From: Marinicrinis sediminis
GTDB taxonomy: Bacteria > Bacillota > Bacilli > Paenibacillales > KCTC-33676
Direction: 5' to 3'
DNA length: 64,000 nt
NCBI RefSeq assembly: GCF_042685085.1
Contig: NZ_JBHUMM010000037.1
Coordinates: forward strand, 124,001 to 188,000
Shown in pieces: positions 7,515-15,312 of this stretch (position 1 is its first letter; each line of letters opens with the position of its first letter). The notes beneath the pieces are model-generated. The model did no database searches. It was not told the DNA's origin and saw only the letters and a list, made by a program, of their open reading frames with translations. The position numbers were made by a program, and so were the translations under genes.

Positions 7515-9731
7515 TCAGGACGGCTTCTTAGGCAGTTCCGGATATTCAATCCGGGAATGAAAAATACCGAGTAGGCTTTCTTTCAAGGACCTGCCCACCA
7601 TATCGAGCTCTCGCAATGTCAGGTCACATTCATTGAACTGACCATCCTCAAGACGTGACTTGATAATCTTGTCGACCATGGAATCGATATGCTCGATCGT
7701 CGGATTTCGCAAGGAGCGAACAGCGGCTTCCACACAATCCGAAATGCCGACAATGGCCGCTTCCTTCGTCTGTGCCTTCGGACCTGGATAACGGTAGTCC
7801 GACTCCAGAATTTCTTCCCGTTCTTCCTCAGGCAGTTCCTCTTGCTGTTTCATCGCCTTGTGATAGAAAAAGCCCAGCAAAGTCGTACCATGATGCTGCT
7901 CTGCAATATCAGATATCTGTTTCGGAATTTTATACTCTTCCAGCATGTCCACGCCGTCCCTCGCATGTGCCACAATAATCGACTTGCTCAAGCTTGGCTC
8001 AATATGGTTATGCGGATTCTCCATGTTTACCTGATTCTCAATAAAATAGCTAGGTCGTTTCGTTTTGCCAATGTCATGATAGAATGAGCCCACTCTGCAC
8101 AGCAAGCCATTGGCCCCAATTGCTTCGGCAGCCGCTTCAGCCAGATTACCCACCATTACGCTATGATGATAAGTCCCCGGAGTTTCGGTCAGCAGCTTTC
8201 GCAATAACGGATGGTTCGGATTAGACAGTTCCACGAGACGCAGGGGAGACAAGATGCCAAATGAGACTTCAAAGAACGGCAGCAAGCCAATGACCAGCAC
8301 GGCGGTCAACAAACCGCTGGCAAATGAAAAACTGAGCGCCATGATCATTTCTCTGGTCGTGTACGTCTGATCCAGCAAGATGAGAGAGACGACAGCGAAT
8401 ATCGAGAACAAGGAAATCATCATGCCCGCCTTCAAGATGGCAGAACGCTGACTCGCCCGGTTGATGGTAAACACGGCAACCAGTCCAACGACCAGCGTCA
8501 CATAGCCAAAGCGGAAATCAAAGACGGCCTGTCCGCCCTCCATGCTGTACAGCATACTGGAAAGCACACTGAAGATCAGGACAGACACAATAGCCAGACG
8601 ACTATTCAGCAAGATCGTAATCAGCATACTGCTCACCGCTACTGGCGCCAAAAATCCGATGTACGGATAATCGAGGTTCTGTCCCAGATAGACGATTTTC
8701 ATTCCGATAATATTAATCCCGTAGATGAGCAACAACATAAGCAAGGCCGGGTTCTGTGACCGAATATTCAGGTCACTTTGCCGATTGAACATGTAAATGC
8801 CACTTACCAGCAGCAGGACAACCAGCAACAGGCCAAGCTCGGACCAGTAGTTATTTTCCGCATCAAGGAGTCCAAAATATTCAAGTTTATTATATAATTC
8901 CTGGGTAATCAGCTCATTCTCGGCTACGATCTCTTCTCCCTGCTCCACGTAGATCGTCGCTACCGCATTGCCGGCTGCTTCCTTCGCTTCTCTTGTCGCC
9001 TGATCATCATAGAAACGGTTCGGCACAATCACATAGCGGGAAATTTCCTGTACCAGCTCACGGGCCGTATTGGAGGTCAGCTCAGAGGCATTGACCAGTT
9101 CAGCCACTTTGGCACGGGCATTGGTTGCATCGAGCAGTGGATCATTGGTGAGCCGGTTGACAATCTCTTTGGTCACCTGTTCCATATCTGACAGAGCGGT
9201 CAGGTCCACCCGAGGGAATTTGAAATAAATCTCCTCTGGAATCCGGTACTGCTGCTCCGTCATTTTTTTCTCTGCTTCCGCTTTCAGTTCCGGACGATTC
9301 GTCAGTGAATCTGTGGTTTTCTCTACAAAGCTCAGATATTCCGTCGGAAAGAAGTTGAGGTAAATCTCTACTTTTTCACTGGAAGAGAACTGCTCATCGC
9401 CGTTGATTTGCTCCAGCTTGTCGTAAACACTTTCTATTAAATCCTCTTCTCTGATCGAGAGAGTCGTATACACATCCTGCACCTGGGTTTTGGCTTCAGC
9501 GCGAGCCTTTTCTGTTGCAATCCCATCTTCCATTTTCTTCGGAACCGTAATCGAGGTCTCGCTTCTCGTATTCACCTCAATATTGTATGTAGGCGGAATA
9601 ACCGAGTCTCTGACCGTAAAGAAGAAAAGCAGTACCAGGATGAAATAGAAAAGAGAACGGATGACAATGCTGTTTTGCCAACCGTTCAGCTTCAAGGTCC
9701 ATTTGGATTTACCAGATACTTTTGCAAACAT
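7515..9731 (-). CDS. pgpH: 7TM-HD family phosphodiesterase PgpH (YqfF)
   Basis: 738 residues. One N-terminal membrane helix (about 24-44) is followed by a large extracytoplasmic 7TMR-HDED region, seven membrane helices (about 290-480), and a cytoplasmic HD domain with the metal motif HDIGK (SFYHDIGKTKRPSYF). Further conserved histidines lie in NPHNHIEPSLS and EQHHG. In Listeria and Bacillus this family degrades c-di-AMP. It lies between phoH and ybeY as in B. subtilis. All expected motifs are present. Confidence 0.95.
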   Translation of the reverse strand: MFAKVSGKSKWTLKLNGWQNSIVIRSLFYFILVLLFFFTVRDSVIPPTYNIEVNTRSETSITVPKKMEDGIATEKARAEAKTQVQDVYTTLSIREEDLIESVYDKLEQINGDEQFSSSEKVEIYLNFFPTEYLSFVEKTTDSLTNRPELKAEAEKKMTEQQYRIPEEIYFKFPRVDLTALSDMEQVTKEIVNRLTNDPLLDATNARAKVAELVNASELTSNTARELVQEISRYVIVPNRFYDDQATREAKEAAGNAVATIYVEQGEEIVAENELITQELYNKLEYFGLLDAENNYWSELGLLLVVLLLVSGIYMFNRQSDLNIRSQNPALLMLLLIYGINIIGMKIVYLGQNLDYPYIGFLAPVAVSSMLITILLNSRLAIVSVLIFSVLSSMLYSMEGGQAVFDFRFGYVTLVVGLVAVFTINRASQRSAILKAGMMISLFSIFAVVSLILLDQTYTTREMIMALSFSFASGLLTAVLVIGLLPFFEVSFGILSPLRLVELSNPNHPLLRKLLTETPGTYHHSVMVGNLAEAAAEAIGANGLLCRVGSFYHDIGKTKRPSYFIENQVNMENPHNHIEPSLSKSIIVAHARDGVDMLEEYKIPKQISDIAEQHHGTTLLGFFYHKAMKQQEELPEEEREEILESDYRYPGPKAQTKEAAIVGISDCVEAAVRSLRNPTIEHIDSMVDKIIKSRLEDGQFNECDLTLRELDMVGRSLKESLLGIFHSRIEYPELPKKPS

Positions 9732-9778
9732 GTAAGGTCAGCCCTCTCCTACCACTCTTTTCACGCTGCTCATGTTTC

Positions 9779-10750
9779 TCACACTTCACGTGAATCCTGC
9801 TGCTCATAGGCGTTGATAATTTTTTGAACAAGAGAATGACGGACGACATCCTGCTGTGCGAACGTAATAAATCCGATTTCTTCTACTTCCTGCAATATGC
9901 GCTGGGCTTCCATCAATCCGGATTTTTTTCCTTTTGGCAAATCGATTTGCGTAATATCTCCGGTGATGACCATTTTGGAACCGAAACCGAGACGTGTCAA
10001 AAACATCTTCATTTGTTCCGGCGTTGTATTTTGAGCTTCATCCAGAATAATGAATGAATCATTGAGCGTGCGTCCTCTCATATAGGCAAGAGGTGCCACT
10101 TCGATAATGCCCCGCTCCATCAGCTTGGCCACCTGCTCCAGTCCCAGTACGTCATGGAGAGCGTCATAGAGCGGTCTCAGATAAGGATCGACCTTTTCCT
10201 GCAGATCACCGGGCAGAAATCCGAGATTCTCACCGGCCTCCACAGCTGGACGTGTCAGGACAATTCGTTTCACCTTGTTGTCTTTAAGAGCGGCAATCGC
10301 CATGACCACAGCCAAATACGTTTTGCCTGTCCCGGCTGGTCCGATCCCGAAGACGACATCCTTTTTACGGATGGTGACGATATATTTTCTCTGACCAATC
10401 GTTTTAACCCGAATGGACTTGCCTTTAAAGGTTTTCGTAATTTCATCATGAAACAGGTCAAGCAGTTGATCTGCCTGCAGGTTTCGGGAGAGATCAAAGG
10501 CATACTGCACGTCCCGTTCACTAATGGCGAAACCGCCTCGAACGAGCTTGAGCAATACATCGAACAATTGCTGCAAGGATTCAAGCTCCCCCTGCACCCC
10601 TTCGATGACAATCTCTGCGTCTCGCGACATGATTTTTGCTGTCGTCTGTGCTTCAATAATCTGCAGATGCTTATCCTGTGGACCAAACAGAGCCAGTCCC
10701 TCTTCTGCGTTTGCGAGTTCAATTTTGATGGATTTTGTTTCTTCAACCAA
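9779..10750 (-). CDS. phoH: PhoH-like ATPase
   Basis: 323 residues. The Walker A motif GPAGTGKTYLAV is near residue 137 and the Walker B-type segment FIILDEAQNT near 234. The N-terminal about 110 residues are the usual PhoH-like extension. The start is a TTG at 10750 (LVEETKSIKIELA); an in-frame ATG alternative was not found nearby and AAGGAG lies about a dozen bases upstream. PhoH proteins are predicted RNA-linked ATPases, functionally tied to YbeY. The gene follows yqfD with six bases between them. Confidence 0.94.
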   Translation of the reverse strand: MVEETKSIKIELANAEEGLALFGPQDKHLQIIEAQTTAKIMSRDAEIVIEGVQGELESLQQLFDVLLKLVRGGFAISERDVQYAFDLSRNLQADQLLDLFHDEITKTFKGKSIRVKTIGQRKYIVTIRKKDVVFGIGPAGTGKTYLAVVMAIAALKDNKVKRIVLTRPAVEAGENLGFLPGDLQEKVDPYLRPLYDALHDVLGLEQVAKLMERGIIEVAPLAYMRGRTLNDSFIILDEAQNTTPEQMKMFLTRLGFGSKMVITGDITQIDLPKGKKSGLMEAQRILQEVEEIGFITFAQQDVVRHSLVQKIINAYEQQDSREV

Positions 10751-10756
10751 CAGGCC

Positions 10757-11959
10757 TCATTCTCCTTGATCGATCTGGATAATTGCTTGTTCTTTCGCGA
10801 TATTTTGTTCCACTTCAAAAAATACGTTCATATAAACTTTACCACTGTCTGTCTTTTCATGCAAAAGTTTTTCTTGGACAATCGAAGCGTCCTCTCCGGC
10901 TTCCGAGAGCAGTTCCGCACGCGCCTGCTCCAACCCCTGCGCCTTGGCTTCCTGAGGGGTACGAGTCAAGGTAACGTACTCGCTTTCCCGCACTTCTTCA
11001 CTCATCCAACTGATGGGAAGTGTCCACTCCCGCCAGGAAAGCTTCTGCTGTTCCCGCTGTGTTTCCGCCTGTTCATATGCCTTGCCCCCATATCCGAACA
11101 GCTTGAGCGCCCGATCTCCCAGAACGAGGTACTTGCGCTCTTTTTTCTGGCCCGTATAAGTCTTGACCTGCGCCTTCAGAGGGACTTCGATGTGCATAGT
11201 GTGCCAAACCAGTCCCATGACCTTGCCGTCCGCGACCACAATCTCCTGATTTTCCTCATCACCCAGAACGCCCGAAATGAGAACGTCGCCGCGTTTCACC
11301 CGGTCATCCTTTCCTACCCTGGGGACTCCTTGCTCCGTAAAGATATTCGTAATGACCGCATCATATGAGGCGACCAGGTTTCGCGGATTTTGCAAGATTT
11401 CCGGCTCGGGCAGGGTGGCCTCTACGACTTTGATCGTAATCTGCACCCCTTCCCGACGAATGCCAATCCAGGACACGCCAGGAAACTCCTTCAGCAGCTG
11501 TCTGGAGATATTTTCCGGGTCATCCAGTCTGAACAGCCACTGAAACTCATACAGCCCCTTCTGCCTCGCTGCCTCAAGGATCTGCTCGCTCGAAAGCTGT
11601 TCATTTCCTTCGACCTGCACGTCCCATACGAGAGAAGAGAGCACGTACAGACAAACAAAAAACAAACCCAGACCAGCCAGCCAGCCTTTGCGCTTGCGGA
11701 TTCGCCTGAATCGAAATGGCCATCCTTTTCGTTGTCGCACCTGCACGCGACAGCCTGTCTGCTTCAAGAGCGGCCGAAGACGGAAATAATCCTTCACATA
11801 AATATCTGCAAACATCCGATCTGCGTCTTGGTAGTGAACATTCCATACCTGTATGCCTCGCTTCGCCATTGCATTGATGAATGCCGAGCGCTGCTTTCCC
11901 CTGATTTCGATTTGAACCGTCCCCTGCAACTTGTGCTGCCATTTTCTACGCAACGACAC
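10757..11959 (-). CDS. yqfD: Sporulation protein YqfD
   Basis: 400 residues, the typical YqfD length. A basic N-terminal region (RKGWPFRFRRIRKRKGW) precedes one membrane helix (about 96-112); the rest is a predicted extracytoplasmic part starting WDVQVEGNEQLSSEQILEAA, which resembles a POTRA-like fold. In B. subtilis yqfC-yqfD are mother-cell genes under sigma E and YqfD is needed for efficient sporulation. It follows yqfC by 15 bases and precedes phoH. Confidence 0.93.
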   Translation of the reverse strand: MSLRRKWQHKLQGTVQIEIRGKQRSAFINAMAKRGIQVWNVHYQDADRMFADIYVKDYFRLRPLLKQTGCRVQVRQRKGWPFRFRRIRKRKGWLAGLGLFFVCLYVLSSLVWDVQVEGNEQLSSEQILEAARQKGLYEFQWLFRLDDPENISRQLLKEFPGVSWIGIRREGVQITIKVVEATLPEPEILQNPRNLVASYDAVITNIFTEQGVPRVGKDDRVKRGDVLISGVLGDEENQEIVVADGKVMGLVWHTMHIEVPLKAQVKTYTGQKKERKYLVLGDRALKLFGYGGKAYEQAETQREQQKLSWREWTLPISWMSEEVRESEYVTLTRTPQEAKAQGLEQARAELLSEAGEDASIVQEKLLHEKTDSGKVYMNVFFEVEQNIAKEQAIIQIDQGE

Positions 11960-11974
11960 TGACCTCCCTCATCT

Positions 11975-12256
11975 CTATTCCTGCACATAACGGATGTCAT
12001 GAATATGGCCTTCTATAAAGACTTCCTCACTCAAAATGCCGCGTATGACCAGCTCCGTCCCTCGTATCTCCATACTGCCTGTGCTTAAACGTAACTCCAG
12101 CAATTGAGGGGAAAAATGGATCACCCCACGATGATTTTCGATATATATTTGCATATTGCCGATCATGGTTACCCGAGGCAGGTCGAACACGAGGTCCTGT
12201 GGCAGATCAAGCAGCTGTGCCGTCCATTTTTTCATTTTCCGATGTATGCCAAGCAT
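11975..12256 (-). CDS. yqfC: Sporulation protein YqfC
   Basis: 93 residues. The stretch LPQDLVFDLPRVTMIGNMQI and the following beta-strand-rich pattern match the YqfC family of about 93-residue sporulation proteins. The start at 12256 has AAGGAGG about twelve bases upstream; an internal ATG seven codons later would give a shorter protein. It is the first gene of the yqfC-yqfD-phoH-pgpH-ybeY-dgkA-cdd-era run and has a sigma-E-like promoter just upstream. Confidence 0.9.
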   Translation of the reverse strand: MLGIHRKMKKWTAQLLDLPQDLVFDLPRVTMIGNMQIYIENHRGVIHFSPQLLELRLSTGSMEIRGTELVIRGILSEEVFIEGHIHDIRYVQE

Positions 12257-12312
12257 TCTCTACACGTGCCTCCTTACCTGTGCCCGGGTATGCATTCATA
12301 GCAGGCTCTTAC

Positions 12313-12341
12313 ACTTTATGCGCAGCCTATCGCAATTATTC
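12313..12341 (-). promoter_or_regulatory. Candidate sigma-E promoter for yqfC
   Basis: On the minus strand GAATAATT (12341-12334), 13 bases, then CATAAAGT (12320-12313). This fits the sigma-E pattern of ATA, 16-18 bases, cATAcanT. The position, 57 bases upstream of yqfC, agrees with the known sigma-E control of yqfCD in B. subtilis. Sequence match only. Confidence 0.5.
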
Positions 12342-12353
12342 GCCCTGCTCCCG

Positions 12354-12463
12354 TTGCCACGGATTTTGGATATGGTATAATATAGGACATGAGAAACGGA
12401 AGCACCGTTTACACACAAGGAGCCTGCCTGACATGCCGCCTGTGTGTAAACGGTGCTTTTTTT
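12354..12463 (+). ncRNA. Candidate small RNA: strong promoter followed at once by a perfect 17-bp terminator hairpin
   Basis: TTGCCA (12354-12359), 16 bases, then TATAAT (12376-12381) preceded by TGG, an extended -10. The predicted start near 12388 is followed by arms AGCACCGTTTACACACA (12401-12417) and its exact reverse complement (12441-12457), then seven T (12457-12463). The transcript would be about 75 bases. The 23-base loop contains AAGGAG and, ten bases later, an ATG opening a ten-codon ORF (MPPVCKRCFF) ending just after the T run, so a leader-peptide attenuator for the SLH gene 150 bases downstream is an alternative. It lies in the 357-base gap between yqfC and the SLH gene. Confidence 0.42.
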
Positions 12464-12613
12464 GATGATTTTTTGAAGGTAAGAATACATGGAAAGCCGA
12501 AGCATGAAGGACTATGGAAAGACATGGAGAATCTATAGCGTTTATGTCATAATCAAACTACTAGTCTGTCATCATTAAACTAGTTACATAATGATGGATA
12601 TTCGATGAGGTAA

Positions 12614-13825
12614 ATGATAATGAAAAAACAAATCCTGACCCTGACAGCTGTGCTGTCCCTAACCGTTACCAGTTTGCTGACACCTCCCTCTTTGGAACCC
12701 GCTGCAAAAGCAGCAGAAGCCAAGTCTGTTATCCGATTTAAAGATGTGTCTACCAGTCACTGGGCGAACTCTGCCATCACCTGGGCGGTCAAAGAGAATA
12801 TCGTAGCCGGTTATCCCGATGAGACCTTCAAGCCAAGCAAGTCTGTCACTCGGGCCGAGTTTATTAAGATGCTGGTAGATGCGCTACATATTCCGCATTC
12901 CAGTGGCAGTACGCCATGGTATCAGGCATATGTGCATGAAGCGATTGAAAGCAAGATTCATAGCGAAGCCGATTTTAAATCCTATAAGGAACCGATTACA
13001 CGATTAGAAATGATACGACTAGCGGCCCGAAGCCTTGCCCGTAGTGATCAGTATGATGCGTACCTGAAGGCATTTGATGGATTGTATAACGGAGATATCC
13101 CGTTTGTGGACTACAGGGAACTGAAGAAAGCGGATGTGCCTTACACCGGCTTGGTAGTCGGTTCCAAGATCATGAATGGTTTTCCGGATGCATCCCTCGG
13201 TCTGAAAAAGAACGCGACCCGTGCCGAAGCGGTTGCGATCATCCAGAACCTCGTCACGACCCAATCTTCCAAACATCCAAGTGACTTTCAATATTTGCAG
13301 GAGCTGAAAGAACTGGCCGAAACCGGCATGAATGCCACCGCAGTCTCTGAACTGGAGCCGCTATTGAACTTGATCGAAGAGCAAAAGGTGATCGAGCATT
13401 ACAATTTTGATGCGAAGCTGAAGCGCGTATACGTCATTCCGACCGAAGGCGATACGGTCAGCTTCTACGAGCGCAAGTTCCTGTGGGATAGGGATGAGCA
13501 TCCCGCCTATTTCTGGGTGGGGCAGACGGGGTATGTGACCGCGGTATTTGATGTGACCTATAAAAAAGACGGAAATGAATTGACGTTTAGTAATTACAGC
13601 TTTTTAAATCCCAGTTCTTTCTTCACATATTCTGAACCTCGAAATAAATTTGGTTTTGTACAAGTATTTATGAGTGATATTTTTGAAGCTAAAAAAGGAG
13701 ACACTATAGAGTTTGTACTTTATGGAGAATACTCCAATGAAGATTGGGATATAGGAGTACAAACGAATATGGCATATAAAAATAGCGGATTTACTATTTT
13801 AAAAAATCCGAATAAAGGAAAGTGA
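12614..13825 (+). CDS. S-layer homology domain protein, copy A
   Basis: 403 residues. It has a signal peptide (MKKQILTLTAVLSLTVTSLL, cleavage near AKA|AEA) and about three SLH units: near 41-92 (FKDVSTSHWANSAITWAV), a weaker one near 95-145, and near 150-215 (PDASLGLKKNATRAEAVAII). SLH domains bind secondary wall polymer. The C-terminal about 190 residues are unrecognised. GAGG lies three bases before ATG 12614; ATG 12620 is also possible. Residues 1 to about 295 are nearly identical to copy B downstream, while the last about 110 diverge and are written in AT-richer codons. The stop overlaps a broken partner gene. Confidence 0.9.
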   Translation: MIMKKQILTLTAVLSLTVTSLLTPPSLEPAAKAAEAKSVIRFKDVSTSHWANSAITWAVKENIVAGYPDETFKPSKSVTRAEFIKMLVDALHIPHSSGSTPWYQAYVHEAIESKIHSEADFKSYKEPITRLEMIRLAARSLARSDQYDAYLKAFDGLYNGDIPFVDYRELKKADVPYTGLVVGSKIMNGFPDASLGLKKNATRAEAVAIIQNLVTTQSSKHPSDFQYLQELKELAETGMNATAVSELEPLLNLIEEQKVIEHYNFDAKLKRVYVIPTEGDTVSFYERKFLWDRDEHPAYFWVGQTGYVTAVFDVTYKKDGNELTFSNYSFLNPSSFFTYSEPRNKFGFVQVFMSDIFEAKKGDTIEFVLYGEYSNEDWDIGVQTNMAYKNSGFTILKNPNKGK

Positions 13826-14043
13826 TTACATTGAGGAGACAACGAAAAAAAGTCATTATTTTGGTACTCATTTTATCTCTACTGTTGCCTCTCGTGATCT
13901 GGCCGTCTGCTTCATCCGTACAAGCAGCTACCTTAACGGTATATGCCACGAGTGATAATCAAAATGCTCCGTCCAAAAAGCTATATTTGAAACGAGCCAT
14001 GAGACCATTAACCCTAACATTGCCGATGCAATGGTGCAGATAA
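13822..14043 (+). pseudogene. Truncated, probably frameshifted remnant of the large secreted protein gene
   Basis: 73 codons from a GTG that overlaps the SLH-A stop (GTGA), the same arrangement as at the SLH-B/large-protein junction. The signal-peptide region VIILVLILSLLLPLVIWPS closely resembles VVIGLLIMSLLLPFFIWPS of the 2116-residue protein, so this is a paralogous 5' end. After about residue 50 the frame reads poorly (KLYLKRAMRPLTLTLPMQWC). A shift of one base would instead read ETINPNIADAMVQINANKI and then a stop, suggesting a frameshift plus truncation. It could still be expressed as a short exported peptide. Confidence 0.6.
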
Positions 14044-14106
14044 ATGCAAATAAAATTTAGCTGGAAGAAAATAGTTTTATACATATATTAAATGAGGTGG
14101 TTGAAA

Positions 14107-15312
14107 ATGAAAAAAATCATGATAACCTTAACAGCTGTGCTGTCCCTAACCGTAACCAGTTTGCTAACACCTTCCTCTTTGGAACCCGCTGCAAAAGCAG
14201 CAGAAGCCAAGTCTGTTACCCGATTTAAAGATGTGTCTACCAGTCACTGGGCGAACTCTGCCATCACCTGGGCGGTCAAAGAGAACATCGTAGCCGGTTA
14301 TCCCGATGCAACCTTCAGGCCAAGTAAATCCGTCACGCGGGCCGAGTTTATCAAGATGCTGGTAGATGCGCTACATCTACCCCATTCCAGTGGCAGTACA
14401 CCATGGTATCAGGCATATGTGCATGAAGCAGTAGAGAGCAAGATTCATAGCCAAGCCGATTTTAAATCCTACAACGAACCGATTTCACGATTAGAGATGA
14501 TTCGACTAGCGGCTCGAAGTCTTGCCCGTAGTGAGAAGTATGAGGCGTACCTGAAGGCATTTGAAGGATTGTATAACGGCGATATCCCGTTTGTGGACTA
14601 CAAGGAACTGAAGAAAGCGGATGTGCCTTACACCGGTTTGGTAGTCGGTTCCAAGATCATGAATGGTTTTCCGGATGCATCTCTCGGTCTGAAAAAGAAT
14701 GCGACCCGTGCCGAAGCGGTGGCGATCATCCAAAACCTGATTACGACCCAAAGCTCTAAACATCCAAGTGACTTTCAATATTTGCAGGAGCTGAGAGAAC
14801 TGGCCGAAACCGGCATGAATGCCACCGCAGTCTCTGAACTGGAGCCGCTATTGAACTTGATCGAAGAGCAAAAGGTGATCGAGCATTACAATTTTGATGC
14901 CAAGCTGAAGCGCGTCTATGTGATCCCTATTGAAGGCGATACAGTAAGCTTCTACGAGCGGAAGTTTTTGTGGGATAGGGATGAGCTTGAAGAACGGTTT
15001 TTAAAGAACAGGACAGGTTATATAACTGCTGTGTTGGATGTGACTTATAAAAAAGATGGTAGTCATACGATTTTTAGAAATGCAATGTATTTAAGTCCAA
15101 GTTCACTTTTTAGATATCAAGAAGCACGTAAGAACTTTGGATATGTTCAATCATATATGAGTGATATATTCGAAGCTAAAAAGGGAGAAACATTTGAAGT
15201 TGTTCTTCATGGCATTTATTCTAAAGAATACTTTGGCATTGATCTCATTACGAATACCGCGTATAAAAATAGTGGTTTTCCAGTATTGCATAACCCCAAT
15301 AAAGGCATGTGA
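14107..15312 (+). CDS. S-layer homology domain protein, copy B
   Basis: 401 residues from ATG 14107 (MKKIMITLTAVLSLTVTSLL), chosen because GAGGTGG lies six bases upstream; an upstream ATG at 14092 lacks a good site. Signal peptide and about three SLH units are as in copy A, and nucleotide identity with copy A is very high up to about 14990. The C-terminal part (from ELEERFLKNRTGY) differs from copy A but ends alike (TAYKNSG...NPNKG). The stop overlaps the GTG of the next gene, so the SLH anchor and the giant secreted protein are translationally coupled. This suggests the SLH protein displays or assembles its partner at the wall (inference). Confidence 0.9.
   Translation: MKKIMITLTAVLSLTVTSLLTPSSLEPAAKAAEAKSVTRFKDVSTSHWANSAITWAVKENIVAGYPDATFRPSKSVTRAEFIKMLVDALHLPHSSGSTPWYQAYVHEAVESKIHSQADFKSYNEPISRLEMIRLAARSLARSEKYEAYLKAFEGLYNGDIPFVDYKELKKADVPYTGLVVGSKIMNGFPDASLGLKKNATRAEAVAIIQNLITTQSSKHPSDFQYLQELRELAETGMNATAVSELEPLLNLIEEQKVIEHYNFDAKLKRVYVIPIEGDTVSFYERKFLWDRDELEERFLKNRTGYITAVLDVTYKKDGSHTIFRNAMYLSPSSLFRYQEARKNFGYVQSYMSDIFEAKKGETFEVVLHGIYSKEYFGIDLITNTAYKNSGFPVLHNPNKGM

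Noticed and set aside
12389..12536. 48-codon frame beginning ATGAGAAACGG that runs through the hairpin
   Set aside because: No ribosome site, and it would have to read through a perfect terminator stem. The hairpin is the better explanation.
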